From contig NZ_WUQJ01000019.1 of NCBI RefSeq assembly GCF_011074955.1, forward strand, positions 109,678 through 173,677: DNA of 64,000 nt, read 5' to 3'. Below, one piece after another: positions 11,513-20,072 of the stretch. A program made the position numbers and the translations under genes. Position 1 is the first letter of the stretch. Every line of letters begins with the position of its first letter. The notes beneath the pieces were generated by a model. The model searched no databases, was not told the DNA's origin, and was given only the letters and a program-made list of their open reading frames with translations. This stretch comes from Marinobacter caseinilyticus. GTDB taxonomy: Bacteria; Pseudomonadota; Gammaproteobacteria; Pseudomonadales; Oleiphilaceae.

Positions 11513-12628
11513 ATGGCATTGAACAGTATTGAAGACATTGTTGAAGATATCCGTCAGGGCAAGATGGTCATCCTGATGGACGATGAAGACCGGGAGAATG
11601 AAGGCGATCTGGTGATGGCCGCGGAGTTCTGCACAGCGGAAGCAATCAACTTTATGGCCCGATTTGGTCGCGGACTGATCTGTATGCCTATGACCAGACA
11701 GCGCTGTGAGCAATTGGACTTGCCGCTGATGGTGCATCGCAATGCGTCCGGATTTGGCACCAAGTTTACCCTGTCGATTGAGGCAACCGTGGGTGTCACC
11801 ACGGGGATTTCCGCCGCCGATCGCGCCCGCACCGTGCAGGCCGCCGTCGCCAAAGGTGCCAAGCCAGAGGATCTGGTTCAGCCCGGCCATATTTTCCCGC
11901 TAATGGCGGATCCAGGCGGCGTGCTAAGTCGCGCCGGCCATACGGAAGCGTCCTGTGACCTGGCTGCGATGGCAGGCTGCGAGCCGGCAGGTGTGATCTG
12001 TGAAATCATGAATGACGACGGCTCGATGGCACGCCGTGAAGACCTGGAAGCCTTCGCTCAGACTCACGACCTCAAAATCGGCACCATTGCAGATCTCATC
12101 CACTATCGCACGCTCAACGAGCGCACAATTGAATGCGTGGAAGAGTACGACCTCGATACTGAGCACGGTGTATTCAGCCTACGGACTTATCGCGACAGTA
12201 TTCAAGGTGCAACCCATCTGGCCTTGGTGATGGGAGAAGTCAAAGCGGACGAACCGGTCTTGGTGCGCGTGCACATAACCGATACCCTGCGGGATCTGCT
12301 GGGTGCACGGCGAGAAGGGTCCAGTAGCTGGCCTCTTCACCATGCCCTTCGAACCATCGGGGAAGCCGGTGCAGGCGTTGTGGTGCTGCTGAACAGTGCG
12401 GCGGACAGCTATAACCTGGAAGATCGGATCCACGAATTTTTTGACGAGGGACGAGCGTCCGCGAGCAAGGGCAGCTCCGGCGTGTATTTCACTGTCGGCA
12501 CCGGCTCTCAGATTTTGCGCGATCTTGGTGTCAGCAAAATGCGGCTTTTGAGTGCTCCGATCAAGTTCTCGGCCATCTCTGGATTCGATCTGGAAGTGGT
12601 TGAGTACGTCCCCTATAACCCCGAATAA
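11513..12628 (+). CDS. ribB: 3,4-dihydroxy-2-butanone 4-phosphate synthase with degenerate GTP cyclohydrolase II domain (RibBX type)
   Basis: N-terminal half (about residues 1-200) is DHBP synthase, which converts ribulose 5-phosphate to the four-carbon riboflavin precursor; acidic motif [12 protein letters not shown] (residues 22-33) and [13 protein letters not shown] (about 142-154) are intact. The C-terminal half has the GTP cyclohydrolase II fold, but the region that should hold the three zinc cysteines (normally near HSECLTGD and RCDCG) reads [19 protein letters not shown], with no cysteine. It should therefore not open GTP. Such hybrids are known in proteobacteria as RibBX, with a separate RibA elsewhere. 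371 aa. Followed 38 nt later by ribH. Confidence 0.93.
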   Translation: MALNSIEDIVEDIRQGKMVILMDDEDRENEGDLVMAAEFCTAEAINFMARFGRGLICMPMTRQRCEQLDLPLMVHRNASGFGTKFTLSIEATVGVTTGISAADRARTVQAAVAKGAKPEDLVQPGHIFPLMADPGGVLSRAGHTEASCDLAAMAGCEPAGVICEIMNDDGSMARREDLEAFAQTHDLKIGTIADLIHYRTLNERTIECVEEYDLDTEHGVFSLRTYRDSIQGATHLALVMGEVKADEPVLVRVHITDTLRDLLGARREGSSSWPLHHALRTIGEAGAGVVVLLNSAADSYNLEDRIHEFFDEGRASASKGSSGVYFTVGTGSQILRDLGVSKMRLLSAPIKFSAISGFDLEVVEYVPYNPE

Positions 12629-12666
12629 ATCTGGCTCGCATGTCGAGTCTATACAGGAGCCAAAGA

Positions 12667-13143
12667 ATGCAAGGTATTAATGTAATTGAAGGCGATTTCA
12701 CCCAATGTTCCGGTCGCTACGCACTTGTGGTTGGGCGCTTTAACGGGTTTGTCGTTGAAAGCCTGGTATCCGGCGCAGTCGATACACTGCGTCGTCATGG
12801 TATCCCGGACAGTCAGATCACCATTGTACGGGTGCCAGGTGCCTACGAGATGCCGCTGGCGGTCAAACGGGTAGCGGAATCCGGCAATCACGACGCTATC
12901 ATTGCGCTGGGGGCTGTGATTCGTGGTGGTACGCCGCATTTTGAATATGTCGCAGGCGAGGCGTCGAGCGGTTTGGGTGCTGTGAGTCTGGAAACCGACG
13001 TGCCGGTGACGTTCGGTGTTTTAACCGTTGATTCCATCGAACAGGCTATCGAGCGATCAGGCACCAAAGCGGGTAACAAAGGCGCTGAAGCCGCCATTAC
13101 TGCGCTTGAGATGGTCAGCCTCTTTAAGAAGCTGGGTGAGTGA
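12667..13143 (+). CDS. ribH: 6,7-dimethyl-8-ribityllumazine synthase
   Basis: Condenses the RibD product (after dephosphorylation) with the RibB product to give lumazine, the penultimate riboflavin step; forms icosahedral or pentameric assemblies in the cytoplasm. 158 aa. Seen: [13 protein letters not shown] near residue 20, the [10 protein letters not shown] loop near 55, and the substrate loop [19 protein letters not shown] with catalytic histidine near residue 90. Start: an in-frame ATG at 12640 exists, but 12667 has AGGAG 7 nt upstream and fits the family N-terminus. Its stop overlaps the nusB start by one base. Confidence 0.96.
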   Translation: MQGINVIEGDFTQCSGRYALVVGRFNGFVVESLVSGAVDTLRRHGIPDSQITIVRVPGAYEMPLAVKRVAESGNHDAIIALGAVIRGGTPHFEYVAGEASSGLGAVSLETDVPVTFGVLTVDSIEQAIERSGTKAGNKGAEAAITALEMVSLFKKLGE

Positions 13144-13628
13144 TGAGTGAATCCGACGAAACAGTCTTACCCGCCGGCGGCGACAAGCCAGAGGGTCGGC
13201 CCAAAGCCGGAGAGCGCCGTCGTGCACGTATTCTGGCGATGCAGGGCCTGTATCAACGTCACTTCAGCAAGAGTGCCATTGCTGATATTGAAGCGGAGTT
13301 CATGGTCGACAACGATATGGGCAATGTCGATACCGCGTATTTTCGAGATTTGCTTCGCGGCGTGCATCGAGAACAGGCTGACCTGGACCGAACGCTGGAG
13401 CCATTTCTTGACCGCCCGCTAGGGGAAGTTGACGCCGTTGAGTTGGCGATTGTCAGACTCGGCGCCTATGAGCTCAAGCATCGCATTGACGTGCCCTACA
13501 AAGTGGTGATCAACGAAGGCATTGAAATGGCCAAACGGTTTGGCGGTACCGAGGGGCACCGGTTTGTGAACAGCATTCTGGACAAGCTCAGTCGCCGGCT
13601 TCGGCTGGCAGAAACTCGCCCGCGCTGA
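13143..13628 (+). CDS. nusB: Transcription antitermination factor NusB
   Basis: RNA-binding protein that, with NusE (S10), recognises boxA in rRNA leaders and supports antitermination; matching boxA sites are present in the rrn operon at the end of this window. 161 aa. Seen: the all-helical NusB fold with RRRARILAMQGLYQRHFS near the N-terminus and the family C-terminal motif YKVVINEGIEMAKRFGGTEGHRFVNSILDKL. Start: ATG at 13143 overlaps the ribH stop as TGATG; a GTG one codon earlier is also possible. The acidic N-terminal tail of about 20 residues is longer than in E. coli. Confidence 0.95.
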   Translation: MSESDETVLPAGGDKPEGRPKAGERRRARILAMQGLYQRHFSKSAIADIEAEFMVDNDMGNVDTAYFRDLLRGVHREQADLDRTLEPFLDRPLGEVDAVELAIVRLGAYELKHRIDVPYKVVINEGIEMAKRFGGTEGHRFVNSILDKLSRRLRLAETRPR

Positions 13629-13631
13629 ATC

Positions 13632-14591
13632 ATGGGTGAATTTGAGCTGATCCGACAGGTGTTTATGCCGTTGGCTAATGCCACCGCGACATCCGCGGTT
13701 CAGCTCGGGCCGGGAGACGATTGCGCCATTCAGCGACTCCCACCTGAGAGCGATCTTGTCTTCTCTGTGGATACCCTGGTTGAAGGAGTCCACTTCCCCA
13801 AGGGCTACGCCCCGGAATGTCTGGGGTGGCGCAGCCTGGCAACCGCTGCAAGCGACCTCGCGGCCATGGGCGCTGACCCGGTGTGCTTTACCCTTGCCCT
13901 GACCCTACCCAACGCCAGTTCGCACTGGTTGCAAGCGTTTGCTGAGGGCCTGGAGTCGGCCGCCAGGGCCTTTGGTTTGGCGTTGGCGGGGGGAGACACC
14001 ACCCGAGGCCCGCTGGCTCTTTCCCTGCAAGTCCATGGTACAGTCCCCCAAGGGCAGGCCCTGCTGCGGTCGGGTGCTTGCAGTGGTGATCTGGTGTGTG
14101 TGTCCGGCAGCCTCGGTGATGCGGGTGCGGCGCTGCAGTGGCTTGATCAAGGCGCGGTGTCCGAAGAGGTGTCGGCGTTACTGCAGCGCTATCATTATCC
14201 GACCCCGAGATTGGCCCTGGGCCGCGCACTCCGGGGCAAAGCCACGGCTGCCATCGACGTGTCGGACGGGTTATTGGTCGATCTCCAGCATTTGTTAGAG
14301 GCGTCAGGTGTCGGAGCGCGCATTTATGCCTCGGCGATTCCTCAGTCCACGGCCTTGCAATCGTTGCACCCTGAACAGGCGCTGGCTTTGGCGTTGAACA
14401 GTGGGGACGATTATGAGTTGTGCTTTACCATTGCCAAAGAAGATTGGGCACTGATCCGCAGGCATAACGAGGGCGTCGCATTGACGGTTATTGGTGAGGT
14501 TTTGGCGCAGCCCGGGCTATTGTTGAATGATGGAGAGCGCGATCAAAAAGCCATTTTGACTGGTTACGACCACTTCGGAGGGATTGAATGA
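13632..14591 (+). CDS. thiL: Thiamine-monophosphate kinase
   Basis: Phosphorylates thiamine monophosphate to thiamine pyrophosphate, the last step of cofactor synthesis; cytoplasmic, PurM/SelD (AIR synthase-like) superfamily. 319 aa. Seen: the N-terminal GPGDDCAI metal/ATP motif (about residues 26-33), VDTLVEGVHFP (about 47-57), LAGGDTTRGP (about 118-127) and the C-terminal ATP-site DVSDGLLVDL (about 214-223). It lies 3 nt after nusB and overlaps pgpA by 4 nt, the conserved nusB-thiL-pgpA order of gammaproteobacteria. Confidence 0.96.
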   Translation: MGEFELIRQVFMPLANATATSAVQLGPGDDCAIQRLPPESDLVFSVDTLVEGVHFPKGYAPECLGWRSLATAASDLAAMGADPVCFTLALTLPNASSHWLQAFAEGLESAARAFGLALAGGDTTRGPLALSLQVHGTVPQGQALLRSGACSGDLVCVSGSLGDAGAALQWLDQGAVSEEVSALLQRYHYPTPRLALGRALRGKATAAIDVSDGLLVDLQHLLEASGVGARIYASAIPQSTALQSLHPEQALALALNSGDDYELCFTIAKEDWALIRRHNEGVALTVIGEVLAQPGLLLNDGERDQKAILTGYDHFGGIE

Positions 14592-15115
14592 CCGATCACC
14601 AGGATGTGGATGAGGCTCATTCACCGCACGCAGTTTTACCACCAGGCTTTTTACGCCATCCGGTTCACCTCCTCGCCTTTGGGTTTGGTAGTGGGGCTGC
14701 ACCCAGAGCACCAGGCACTTGGGGCAGTCTGGCAGCCATTCCGTTGTATTTTATGTTTTTCTGGACGACCCCGTTGGTCTATTGGGCAATCGTGGCTGTG
14801 GCGTTTCTGGCGGGTATTTGGCTGTGTGGTAGCACAGCACGCGATCTAAAGGTGCATGACCACGGCGGTATCGTTTGGGATGAGTTTGTTGGCATGTGGA
14901 TTGTCCTGGGCTTTCATCCAGAGACGTTTCAGGGCGTGCTGGTGGCGTTTCTACTGTTCCGTTTTTTCGATGTGCTGAAGCCTTGGCCTATCAACTGGTT
15001 CGATGAAAAAATGCCAGGGGGGTTGGGCATCATGTTTGATGACGTATTGGCTGGGATTATGGCGTTGTTGAGTCTGTTATTGATAGAGCAGTGGCTGTTG
15101 CCGGCTATGATCTAA
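14588..15115 (+). CDS. pgpA: Phosphatidylglycerophosphatase A
   Basis: Inner-membrane phosphatase that converts phosphatidylglycerophosphate to phosphatidylglycerol. 175 aa with three or four hydrophobic segments. Seen: GFGSGAAPRAPGTWGSLAAIP near the N-terminus and DHGGIVWDEFVGMW in the middle, both PgpA signatures carrying acidic metal ligands, then the FFDVLKPWPINWFDEKMPGG segment and GIMFDDVLAGI. ATGA overlap with thiL implies translational coupling. It is the last gene of the nrdR-rib-nus run and converges on the DUF6316 gene 20 nt away. Confidence 0.95.
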   Translation: MTDHQDVDEAHSPHAVLPPGFLRHPVHLLAFGFGSGAAPRAPGTWGSLAAIPLYFMFFWTTPLVYWAIVAVAFLAGIWLCGSTARDLKVHDHGGIVWDEFVGMWIVLGFHPETFQGVLVAFLLFRFFDVLKPWPINWFDEKMPGGLGIMFDDVLAGIMALLSLLLIEQWLLPAMI

Positions 15116-15135
15116 ACGCTTTGACGCTTAACAAA

Positions 15136-15339
15136 TCAGTGTAAGCGTTCTTCCTCCGGCAGCAGGCTGACTACGTGCAAAAAACGCCGCAAGCCAATCT
15201 GCGCGCGGTCTCTGGATGCAAAGGGTCCGCTGTCAAAACCCTCGCGCGTGGTGAAATACCATTTCCCGCCAACGCAGAAAAATCGACTACTACGAAACGG
15301 GACCGGGCCCGCCTCGCCGGTACGAATTTGGGTATCCAT
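15136..15339 (-). CDS. DUF6316 family mini-protein
   Basis: A 67-residue protein of unknown function. The central block PFRSSRFFCVGGKWYFTTRE followed by GPFxSRDRAQIGLRRFL matches, from memory, the DUF6316 family found in marine gammaproteobacteria. Aromatic- and arginine-rich; no signal peptide and no membrane segment. It is real rather than a shadow: the ATG has a perfect AGGAGG ribosome site 5 nt upstream on the minus strand, and it occupies the whole gap between pgpA and the DUF2057 gene. It converges on pgpA. Function unknown; the compact beta-rich look suggests a small binding domain, which is inference. Confidence 0.8.
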   Translation of the reverse strand: MDTQIRTGEAGPVPFRSSRFFCVGGKWYFTTREGFDSGPFASRDRAQIGLRRFLHVVSLLPEEERLH

Positions 15340-15379
15340 GAAGACCTCCTGAGCCCTGACGCCTGGTGTTTCTCAAAGG

Positions 15380-15470
15380 GCCGAAATTTAATACAGATAC
15401 ATTTCTTTAAAATTAATTGAATTTCAGCCAAATTCAACATTTTTTTACAATTTATGTCTTGTTTGGACAC
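15380..15470. other. AT-rich spacer between two divergent small genes
   Basis: A 90-nt stretch markedly richer in A and T than its surroundings, with T and A runs, lies between the DUF6316 gene and the DUF2057 lipoprotein gene. It probably holds promoters for one or both, and may be a site for nucleoid proteins. No convincing -35/-10 pair at canonical spacing could be fixed by eye. Confidence 0.4.
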
Positions 15471-15585
15471 CAGAGGTCTTAACTCGTTGATCTGACTGGA
15501 TCTCAAAGACGGCGGTTATCTTGCGCTTGGTCAAGGCAGTCGTCAGAATGCAGCAGATTCTTTATTTACATCTGTGAGGCTTGTT

Positions 15586-16275
15586 ATGAATTTGCGATGG
15601 TTAAACTGGCATGCTAATACCATGAAGAAGCTGATTTTGATGTCATTTGCAGGTGCCGTCCTGGCTGGTTGTAGCGGCGCCATTACGCGTGTTCAGACGT
15701 GGGAAGGGCCTGCGGCGAGCGAGGCGCAAGTGGCCACCCTGAAGGCACCGGGAAGTGTCAACGTGATTGAGGTGAATGGCCGTCGGGTGGGTAATTTCCT
15801 GATGGAGGATCTGGCATTGGATTACGAGCTGCTGCCAGGGCGCAACACTGTCATCGCCACCCACCAAACTATTTGGGCAAAAAGCGGCGTGGTTGATAAT
15901 GGTGAAGCCAAAGTGGATACCATCGCATCGGAGCCGCAGCAATTTGTCATCATGGCCGAGGCGGGCGACGTATATCGCTTCGATCTCCCGGAACTGTCTA
16001 CTCGGGCAGAGGCAAAAGCCTTCGCGAAGAATTTTACGGGGCGGGTAGTCGACCAACAGGGCAAGGTCGTCGCTGAAGCGCGAAGCTATCAGTCAAAACC
16101 TGCAGTGTTGCCGGTGTTGCCGCGCAGTTCCTCGGACGAGCAAGTTGGTGACAATACCGGCACCGGCGATGAAGGGTCTGAACCGCCGGGGAACACACTG
16201 CAAGAGCTCAAGCAAATTTGGGGGCAGGCCACCGCGGAGGAGCGGCGCGCTTTCTTGCGCTGGGCCTTCGAATAG
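15586..16275 (+). CDS. DUF2057 family lipoprotein
   Basis: Predicted outer-envelope lipoprotein: basic N-region, hydrophobic core (FAGAVLAGC) and an LAGC lipobox. The body begins with the DUF2057 pattern of a short beta-rich segment (VNVIEVNGRRVGNFLMEDLA) and ends with LKQIWGQATAEERRAFLRWAFE, which resembles the C-terminal helix of E. coli YccT. A Ser/Asp/Gly-rich linker precedes that helix. YccT was linked to curli repression, but no curli genes are visible here, so no function is assigned. Start: ATG at 15586 has a GAGG site 6 nt upstream; ATG at 15622 would give a more standard signal peptide and cannot be excluded. Confidence 0.82.
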   Translation: MNLRWLNWHANTMKKLILMSFAGAVLAGCSGAITRVQTWEGPAASEAQVATLKAPGSVNVIEVNGRRVGNFLMEDLALDYELLPGRNTVIATHQTIWAKSGVVDNGEAKVDTIASEPQQFVIMAEAGDVYRFDLPELSTRAEAKAFAKNFTGRVVDQQGKVVAEARSYQSKPAVLPVLPRSSSDEQVGDNTGTGDEGSEPPGNTLQELKQIWGQATAEERRAFLRWAFE

Positions 16276-16295
16276 AGCCATTGGGTGCAAACTGA

Positions 16296-16328
16296 TCGAG
16301 GCTTTGCAGTCTGTGTTGCTAGCCTCGA
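16296..16328. terminator. Possible bidirectional terminator hairpin
   Basis: TCGAGGCT (16296-16303) and AGCCTCGA (16321-16328) form an 8-bp stem in the convergent spacer between the DUF2057 gene and the acyltransferase gene, running into the last codons of the latter. No long T tract on either side, so the call is weak. Confidence 0.3.
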
Positions 16329-17842
16329 AGTCGCTGAACCGTTTTTCGTATCATGCCTTCCACAAAAGTGAGCGCCTCGTCGGTTAACGTCACCCGGCCT
16401 TCCGGGTGGTTACTGCTCTCCGGCTCGGAGGGCAGTTGCAAGGAGGCGTCTTCAATGCAGGCAAGGCTGTCAATGACCAATGGTTGGAGTTTTTCTCCAT
16501 CGGGTACCACATCCGGGCACAGTGTAAAATTCAATGTCAGGGTGCCCTGATAGCTGACCGCGACAATGACTAGCCCCATGCTGTCAAATAACGGTGCGGT
16601 GTTGTACTGCCGGATCAGTCGTGCGCCTTGCAGATACAGTGGCACCTGTGGACCTGGCACATTGGTGATAGGCACGTTAAATACTGGCTGGTAGCGCTGC
16701 GCGATCTGTAACTCTGAGTACAGTCGTGCCGACAATGCGAGCATGGTGGAGGGCACCAGCTCTGTGAGCCGGTCGGCGGATATTGCTTCCTGATAGGGCT
16801 CGGACGCCACGGCGTTCCAGTGAATTCTTCGGATGCGGCGAGCAGGATTGGTTTCATCGGTCGCCAGATTAAGCAGCATCGCTGACATCTGGTTGCCCGT
16901 CGCCCGCCGCAAACTCTTCGATCTTACCGAGACCGGCGTCATGGCAACCAGTGACCGCTTGGTGTCAGAGGCATGCGCCTCCATATAGCGTCGGAGCGTT
17001 TCGGCGCACAGACCCAGGACGACATCGTTCAACGTTACGTCGCCCAGACTGGCCTTTATTGCCTTCAGTCTGGAGAGTTCGACCGTAGCTGCAACAATGC
17101 GCCGGTTGGCGGTGATCTGGCGGTTGAAAGGGCTGTGCGGCGCTTGAAACAAGGGAAACGGCAGCGGCAGTCGGCGCAGCTGTTTGTGGATGACGCCCCG
17201 TGCCGTCGCCTCCAGGGCGCTGGATGCCAGCGACGCAACCTGAAAGGGTTTGCGCAGCAAGTTAGCGCTCGCTTGCAACGCGACACGCTCGTCAGAGGGT
17301 GCGGGTCTTGCATGCCAGGGCTGGGGTGGGCCGATGCGGCGAGCTTCAGGGGTGTATTCGAGAAGCTTCCCCATGATTTCTTCACCACTGAAGGCGTCGA
17401 TGGCGGCATGGTGCAGCCGAACAATCAGGGCAAATTCGCGACCACTGGCGTCGTTGTCGTGCTTGAAGCCGTCCACAAAGGTGATATGCCACAACGGGCG
17501 ATCACGCTTCAAAGGCTCCTCAAGAATGCGGGATGCCAATCCCATGAGGCTGCTGACCCGGCCATGCTCTCCGAGATTGACGTAGGCGAGATGCCGCTCA
17601 ATACTGAATTCCGTGTCGTCAATCCAATAGGGACGACCGAGTCGCAACGGTATTTGTTTAAGCTTCTGCCGGAAAAAGGGCACGACGTGAAGTCTGCTGC
17701 GCAAATAGGACACAAATGTACTGAACGCTAGGGGTGTTTCGCGTTCACGGCCATCGAACAGGTAGATGCCCCCAATGTGCATGGGGGCGGTATCCGATTC
17801 GAGGTAAAGAAACGAGGCATCCAGCTCGGATAACTGCCGCAT
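16319..17842 (-). CDS. Wax ester synthase / acyl-CoA:diacylglycerol acyltransferase (WS/DGAT)
   Basis: Family enzyme that esterifies fatty acyl-CoA to a long-chain alcohol or diacylglycerol, making storage wax or triacylglycerol at the inner membrane. 507 aa, a typical length. Seen: the N-terminal LSELDASFLYLES signature, PLWHITFVDGF, the catalytic motif region LHHAAIDAFSG (H144, H145, D149), LNDVVLGLCAETLRRY, and the NVPGP-type segment VPITNVPGPQVPLYL. The motif HHxxxDG reads HHAAIDA: both histidines and the aspartate remain, but the glycine is alanine. AGGGAG lies before the start. Substrate cannot be inferred. It sits alone between convergent and divergent neighbours, so it is probably monocistronic. 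Confidence 0.93.
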   Translation of the reverse strand: MRQLSELDASFLYLESDTAPMHIGGIYLFDGRERETPLAFSTFVSYLRSRLHVVPFFRQKLKQIPLRLGRPYWIDDTEFSIERHLAYVNLGEHGRVSSLMGLASRILEEPLKRDRPLWHITFVDGFKHDNDASGREFALIVRLHHAAIDAFSGEEIMGKLLEYTPEARRIGPPQPWHARPAPSDERVALQASANLLRKPFQVASLASSALEATARGVIHKQLRRLPLPFPLFQAPHSPFNRQITANRRIVAATVELSRLKAIKASLGDVTLNDVVLGLCAETLRRYMEAHASDTKRSLVAMTPVSVRSKSLRRATGNQMSAMLLNLATDETNPARRIRRIHWNAVASEPYQEAISADRLTELVPSTMLALSARLYSELQIAQRYQPVFNVPITNVPGPQVPLYLQGARLIRQYNTAPLFDSMGLVIVAVSYQGTLTLNFTLCPDVVPDGEKLQPLVIDSLACIEDASLQLPSEPESSNHPEGRVTLTDEALTFVEGMIRKTVQRLRG

Positions 17843-17947
17843 TCGGGGCTCCCTGATTGTGCTTTCCGGTAGTGATGTTGGCTGAGTATACCCTGATTGT
17901 CAGTGGCTGAACTTGACTATATCGCCGCTCAATTCGCGTTTCCGGGC

Positions 17948-18868
17948 TCAGGTTGGTGACGGATTGATCCAGGCCTGAAACCGTTCTGGCTCGCTCAGCT
18001 TGTTCCAGAACCACATTAAGGCTTTGCCGACATCATCGGTGTGGCGGGCAATATGGAGAATGACCGGGGGGCGAGGCTCTTGTACCTCAAGTGCCACCAA
18101 TTGGCCGTTGGCCAGTGCTGACCGAATTCGGGATTGCGGCAGCCAGCCGACGGCCAAACCGGCCGCCTGGATAGCGATCTTCTGATCAATGTTGGATACC
18201 GTCAACGTGTGCTGGCGCCTGAAAATGCCAGCGGAACCAGGTGGTAAGCCTCGGGTGCTGTCGGCCGCGACGGCAGCTGGGTACTGGGCAATATCGGCTT
18301 CAGATAACGGTTGTGTTGCCTTTGTCAAAGGGTGGTCCGGGGCCACTGCATACACAAAAAGGACTTCGCCGAGCACCCGCGTCGCAAAAGGACCGGCGGG
18401 TTTGCTGAACTGATCGGCACCAAAGACCAGGTCAACCCGCCGGCTTTGCAAGGCATCCCAGGCACCCGCGAATACCTCTTCAATCAACTGGACCTCGACC
18501 GGCACACCAAGAGCGTAAAATTCCCGGATGGTGGTAAACAGGGCGTCGACAGGCAGCAACGTGTTCAGGGCGATTTTCAGGCGGGTCTCCCAGCCCTGTG
18601 CGACCTGGCGTGCGGTGTGTGCTAGCGCATCGGTGGCTTCCAGAAGCGCCCGGCCCTCAGTCAGCAGATAGCGCCCGGCCGGCGTCAGCGTGGCCCGATG
18701 GCCGCCGCGATCAAAAATAGAGATACCAAGGTCTTCTTCGAGCTTTTGCACGGTGTAGCTAATGGCCGAGGGCACCCGGAAAAGCTCGTTGGCCGCGCCG
18801 GCGAAGCTTCCCCTCCGCTCGATTGCGTCAAGGACCTTAAGGGCATCTATGGTGATCGCTGTGTGCAT
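17948..18868 (-). CDS. LysR-family transcriptional regulator (YhaJ-like)
   Basis: 306-aa LysR-type regulator: winged helix-turn-helix at about residues 5-65 (GSFAGAANELFRVPSAISYTVQKLEEDLG) and a C-terminal periplasmic-binding-protein-like effector domain. The N-terminal third closely resembles E. coli YhaJ, a regulator encoded near the hydroquinone reductase gene yqjG. Here it is divergent from a YqjG-like gene, which supports control of that gene in response to aromatic or quinone compounds (inference). A perfect palindrome in the 158-nt shared spacer is a likely operator. No strong ribosome site is visible before the chosen ATG. Confidence 0.92.
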   Translation of the reverse strand: MHTAITIDALKVLDAIERRGSFAGAANELFRVPSAISYTVQKLEEDLGISIFDRGGHRATLTPAGRYLLTEGRALLEATDALAHTARQVAQGWETRLKIALNTLLPVDALFTTIREFYALGVPVEVQLIEEVFAGAWDALQSRRVDLVFGADQFSKPAGPFATRVLGEVLFVYAVAPDHPLTKATQPLSEADIAQYPAAVAADSTRGLPPGSAGIFRRQHTLTVSNIDQKIAIQAAGLAVGWLPQSRIRSALANGQLVALEVQEPRPPVILHIARHTDDVGKALMWFWNKLSEPERFQAWINPSPT

Positions 18869-18948
18869 GTTCGAATAATCTGAAGGTGATGGCCAAAAAA
18901 CATCGTTTGAGCGTCTTGAAACTCAGACGTTACCCTTTCGACATCATT

Positions 18949-18964
18949 CAATACAACTGTATTG
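18949..18964. promoter_or_regulatory. Candidate LysR operator palindrome
   Basis: CAATACA-AC-TGTATTG is a perfect 7+2+7 inverted repeat in the divergent spacer between the LysR gene and the glutathionyl-hydroquinone reductase gene, 63 nt before the latter. It contains the T-N11-A pattern used by LysR-type proteins. Assignment to this regulator is inference from location and symmetry. Confidence 0.5.
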
Positions 18965-19026
18965 GTCAAATTTACATGCCAAGTGTAGGCAAAGTTTGAG
19001 GTTCGCACTTCGGCTCGGAGGCAGTT

Positions 19027-20028
19027 ATGGGTCTTTTAATAGATGGCCGGTGGCATGATCAGTGGTACGACACCAAGAAGACCGGCGGCAAGTTTGAGCG
19101 CGAAAGTGCCCGGTTCCGCCATTGGGTCACGGCTGACGGCAGTGCGGGACCTTCAGGCGATCGAGGCTTTGAAGCCGAATCCGGGCGTTATCATTTGTAT
19201 GTTTCGCTGGCGTGTCCCTGGGCGCACCGAACGCTCGTGCTCCGAACGTTGAAGGGGCTCGAATCCCATATCGGCGTATCGATTGTGCACCCGGATATGC
19301 TGGAGAATGGCTGGGAGTTCCGGCCAGGGGAGAGTGCTCACAGCGATGCCGTCAACGGTGCGCGTTATCTGCACGAACTTTATTCAAAAGTAGCTCCCGA
19401 CTACACCGGCCGCGTGACCGTTCCAGTTTTGTGGGACAGGCACCAGGGCGTAATCGTCAGCAATGAGTCGGCAGACATAATCCGCATGTTTAATTCGGCT
19501 TTTGATGCGCTGCCGGGGGTGCGAGAGTCTCTCGATTTTTACCCAAGAGAGCTACGTTCGGATATTGATGCGGTTAACAGTCGTGTCTACGACACTGTTA
19601 ATAATGGCGTCTACAAAGCCGGGTTTGCGACGGACCAGGTGGCATACGAGAACGCCTTCGATGCCTTGTTCGAAACACTGGACTGGCTGGATGATCGGTT
19701 GGCAAATCGCCGCTACCTGGTGGGTAACCGGCCCACGGAAGCGGATTGGCGATTGTTCACGACGCTGGTTCGGTTTGATGCGGTCTACTTCAGTCACTTC
19801 AAGTGCAATCGCCTGAGGGTGGCGGATTACCCCCATTTGTCGGGGTATGTCAGGGACTTGTATCAAGTGCCGGGTGTTGCGGGCACGGTCGATATCGATC
19901 AGATCAAGCGTCATTATTACGTCAGCCAGCGAACGATCAATCCCACTCAAATTGTGCCGGTTGGGCCCCTGTTGAACTTTGACTCTGCGCCAGAGCGTGA
20001 AGCGTTGGGGCCAAGCCTGACGCTATAG
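19027..20028 (+). CDS. yqjG: Glutathionyl-hydroquinone reductase
   Basis: Xi-class glutathione transferase that reduces glutathionyl-hydroquinones to hydroquinones, releasing GSSG; cytoplasmic. 333 aa. Seen: the catalytic C63 in SLACPWAHRTLV, the extended N-terminal region typical of the ECM4/YqjG family, PVLWDR and SNESADIIRMFN in the thioredoxin-fold domain, and a helical C-terminal domain with RPTEADWRLFTTLVRFD. A strong GGAGG ribosome site precedes the ATG. Divergent from a LysR regulator that probably controls it. It converges on ispB with 44 nt between stops. Confidence 0.94.
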   Translation: MGLLIDGRWHDQWYDTKKTGGKFERESARFRHWVTADGSAGPSGDRGFEAESGRYHLYVSLACPWAHRTLVLRTLKGLESHIGVSIVHPDMLENGWEFRPGESAHSDAVNGARYLHELYSKVAPDYTGRVTVPVLWDRHQGVIVSNESADIIRMFNSAFDALPGVRESLDFYPRELRSDIDAVNSRVYDTVNNGVYKAGFATDQVAYENAFDALFETLDWLDDRLANRRYLVGNRPTEADWRLFTTLVRFDAVYFSHFKCNRLRVADYPHLSGYVRDLYQVPGVAGTVDIDQIKRHYYVSQRTINPTQIVPVGPLLNFDSAPEREALGPSLTL

Positions 20029-20072
20029 CCCTGAAGGCATTCTAATGCTCCGCCATAAGGATCGGGTGGCCC

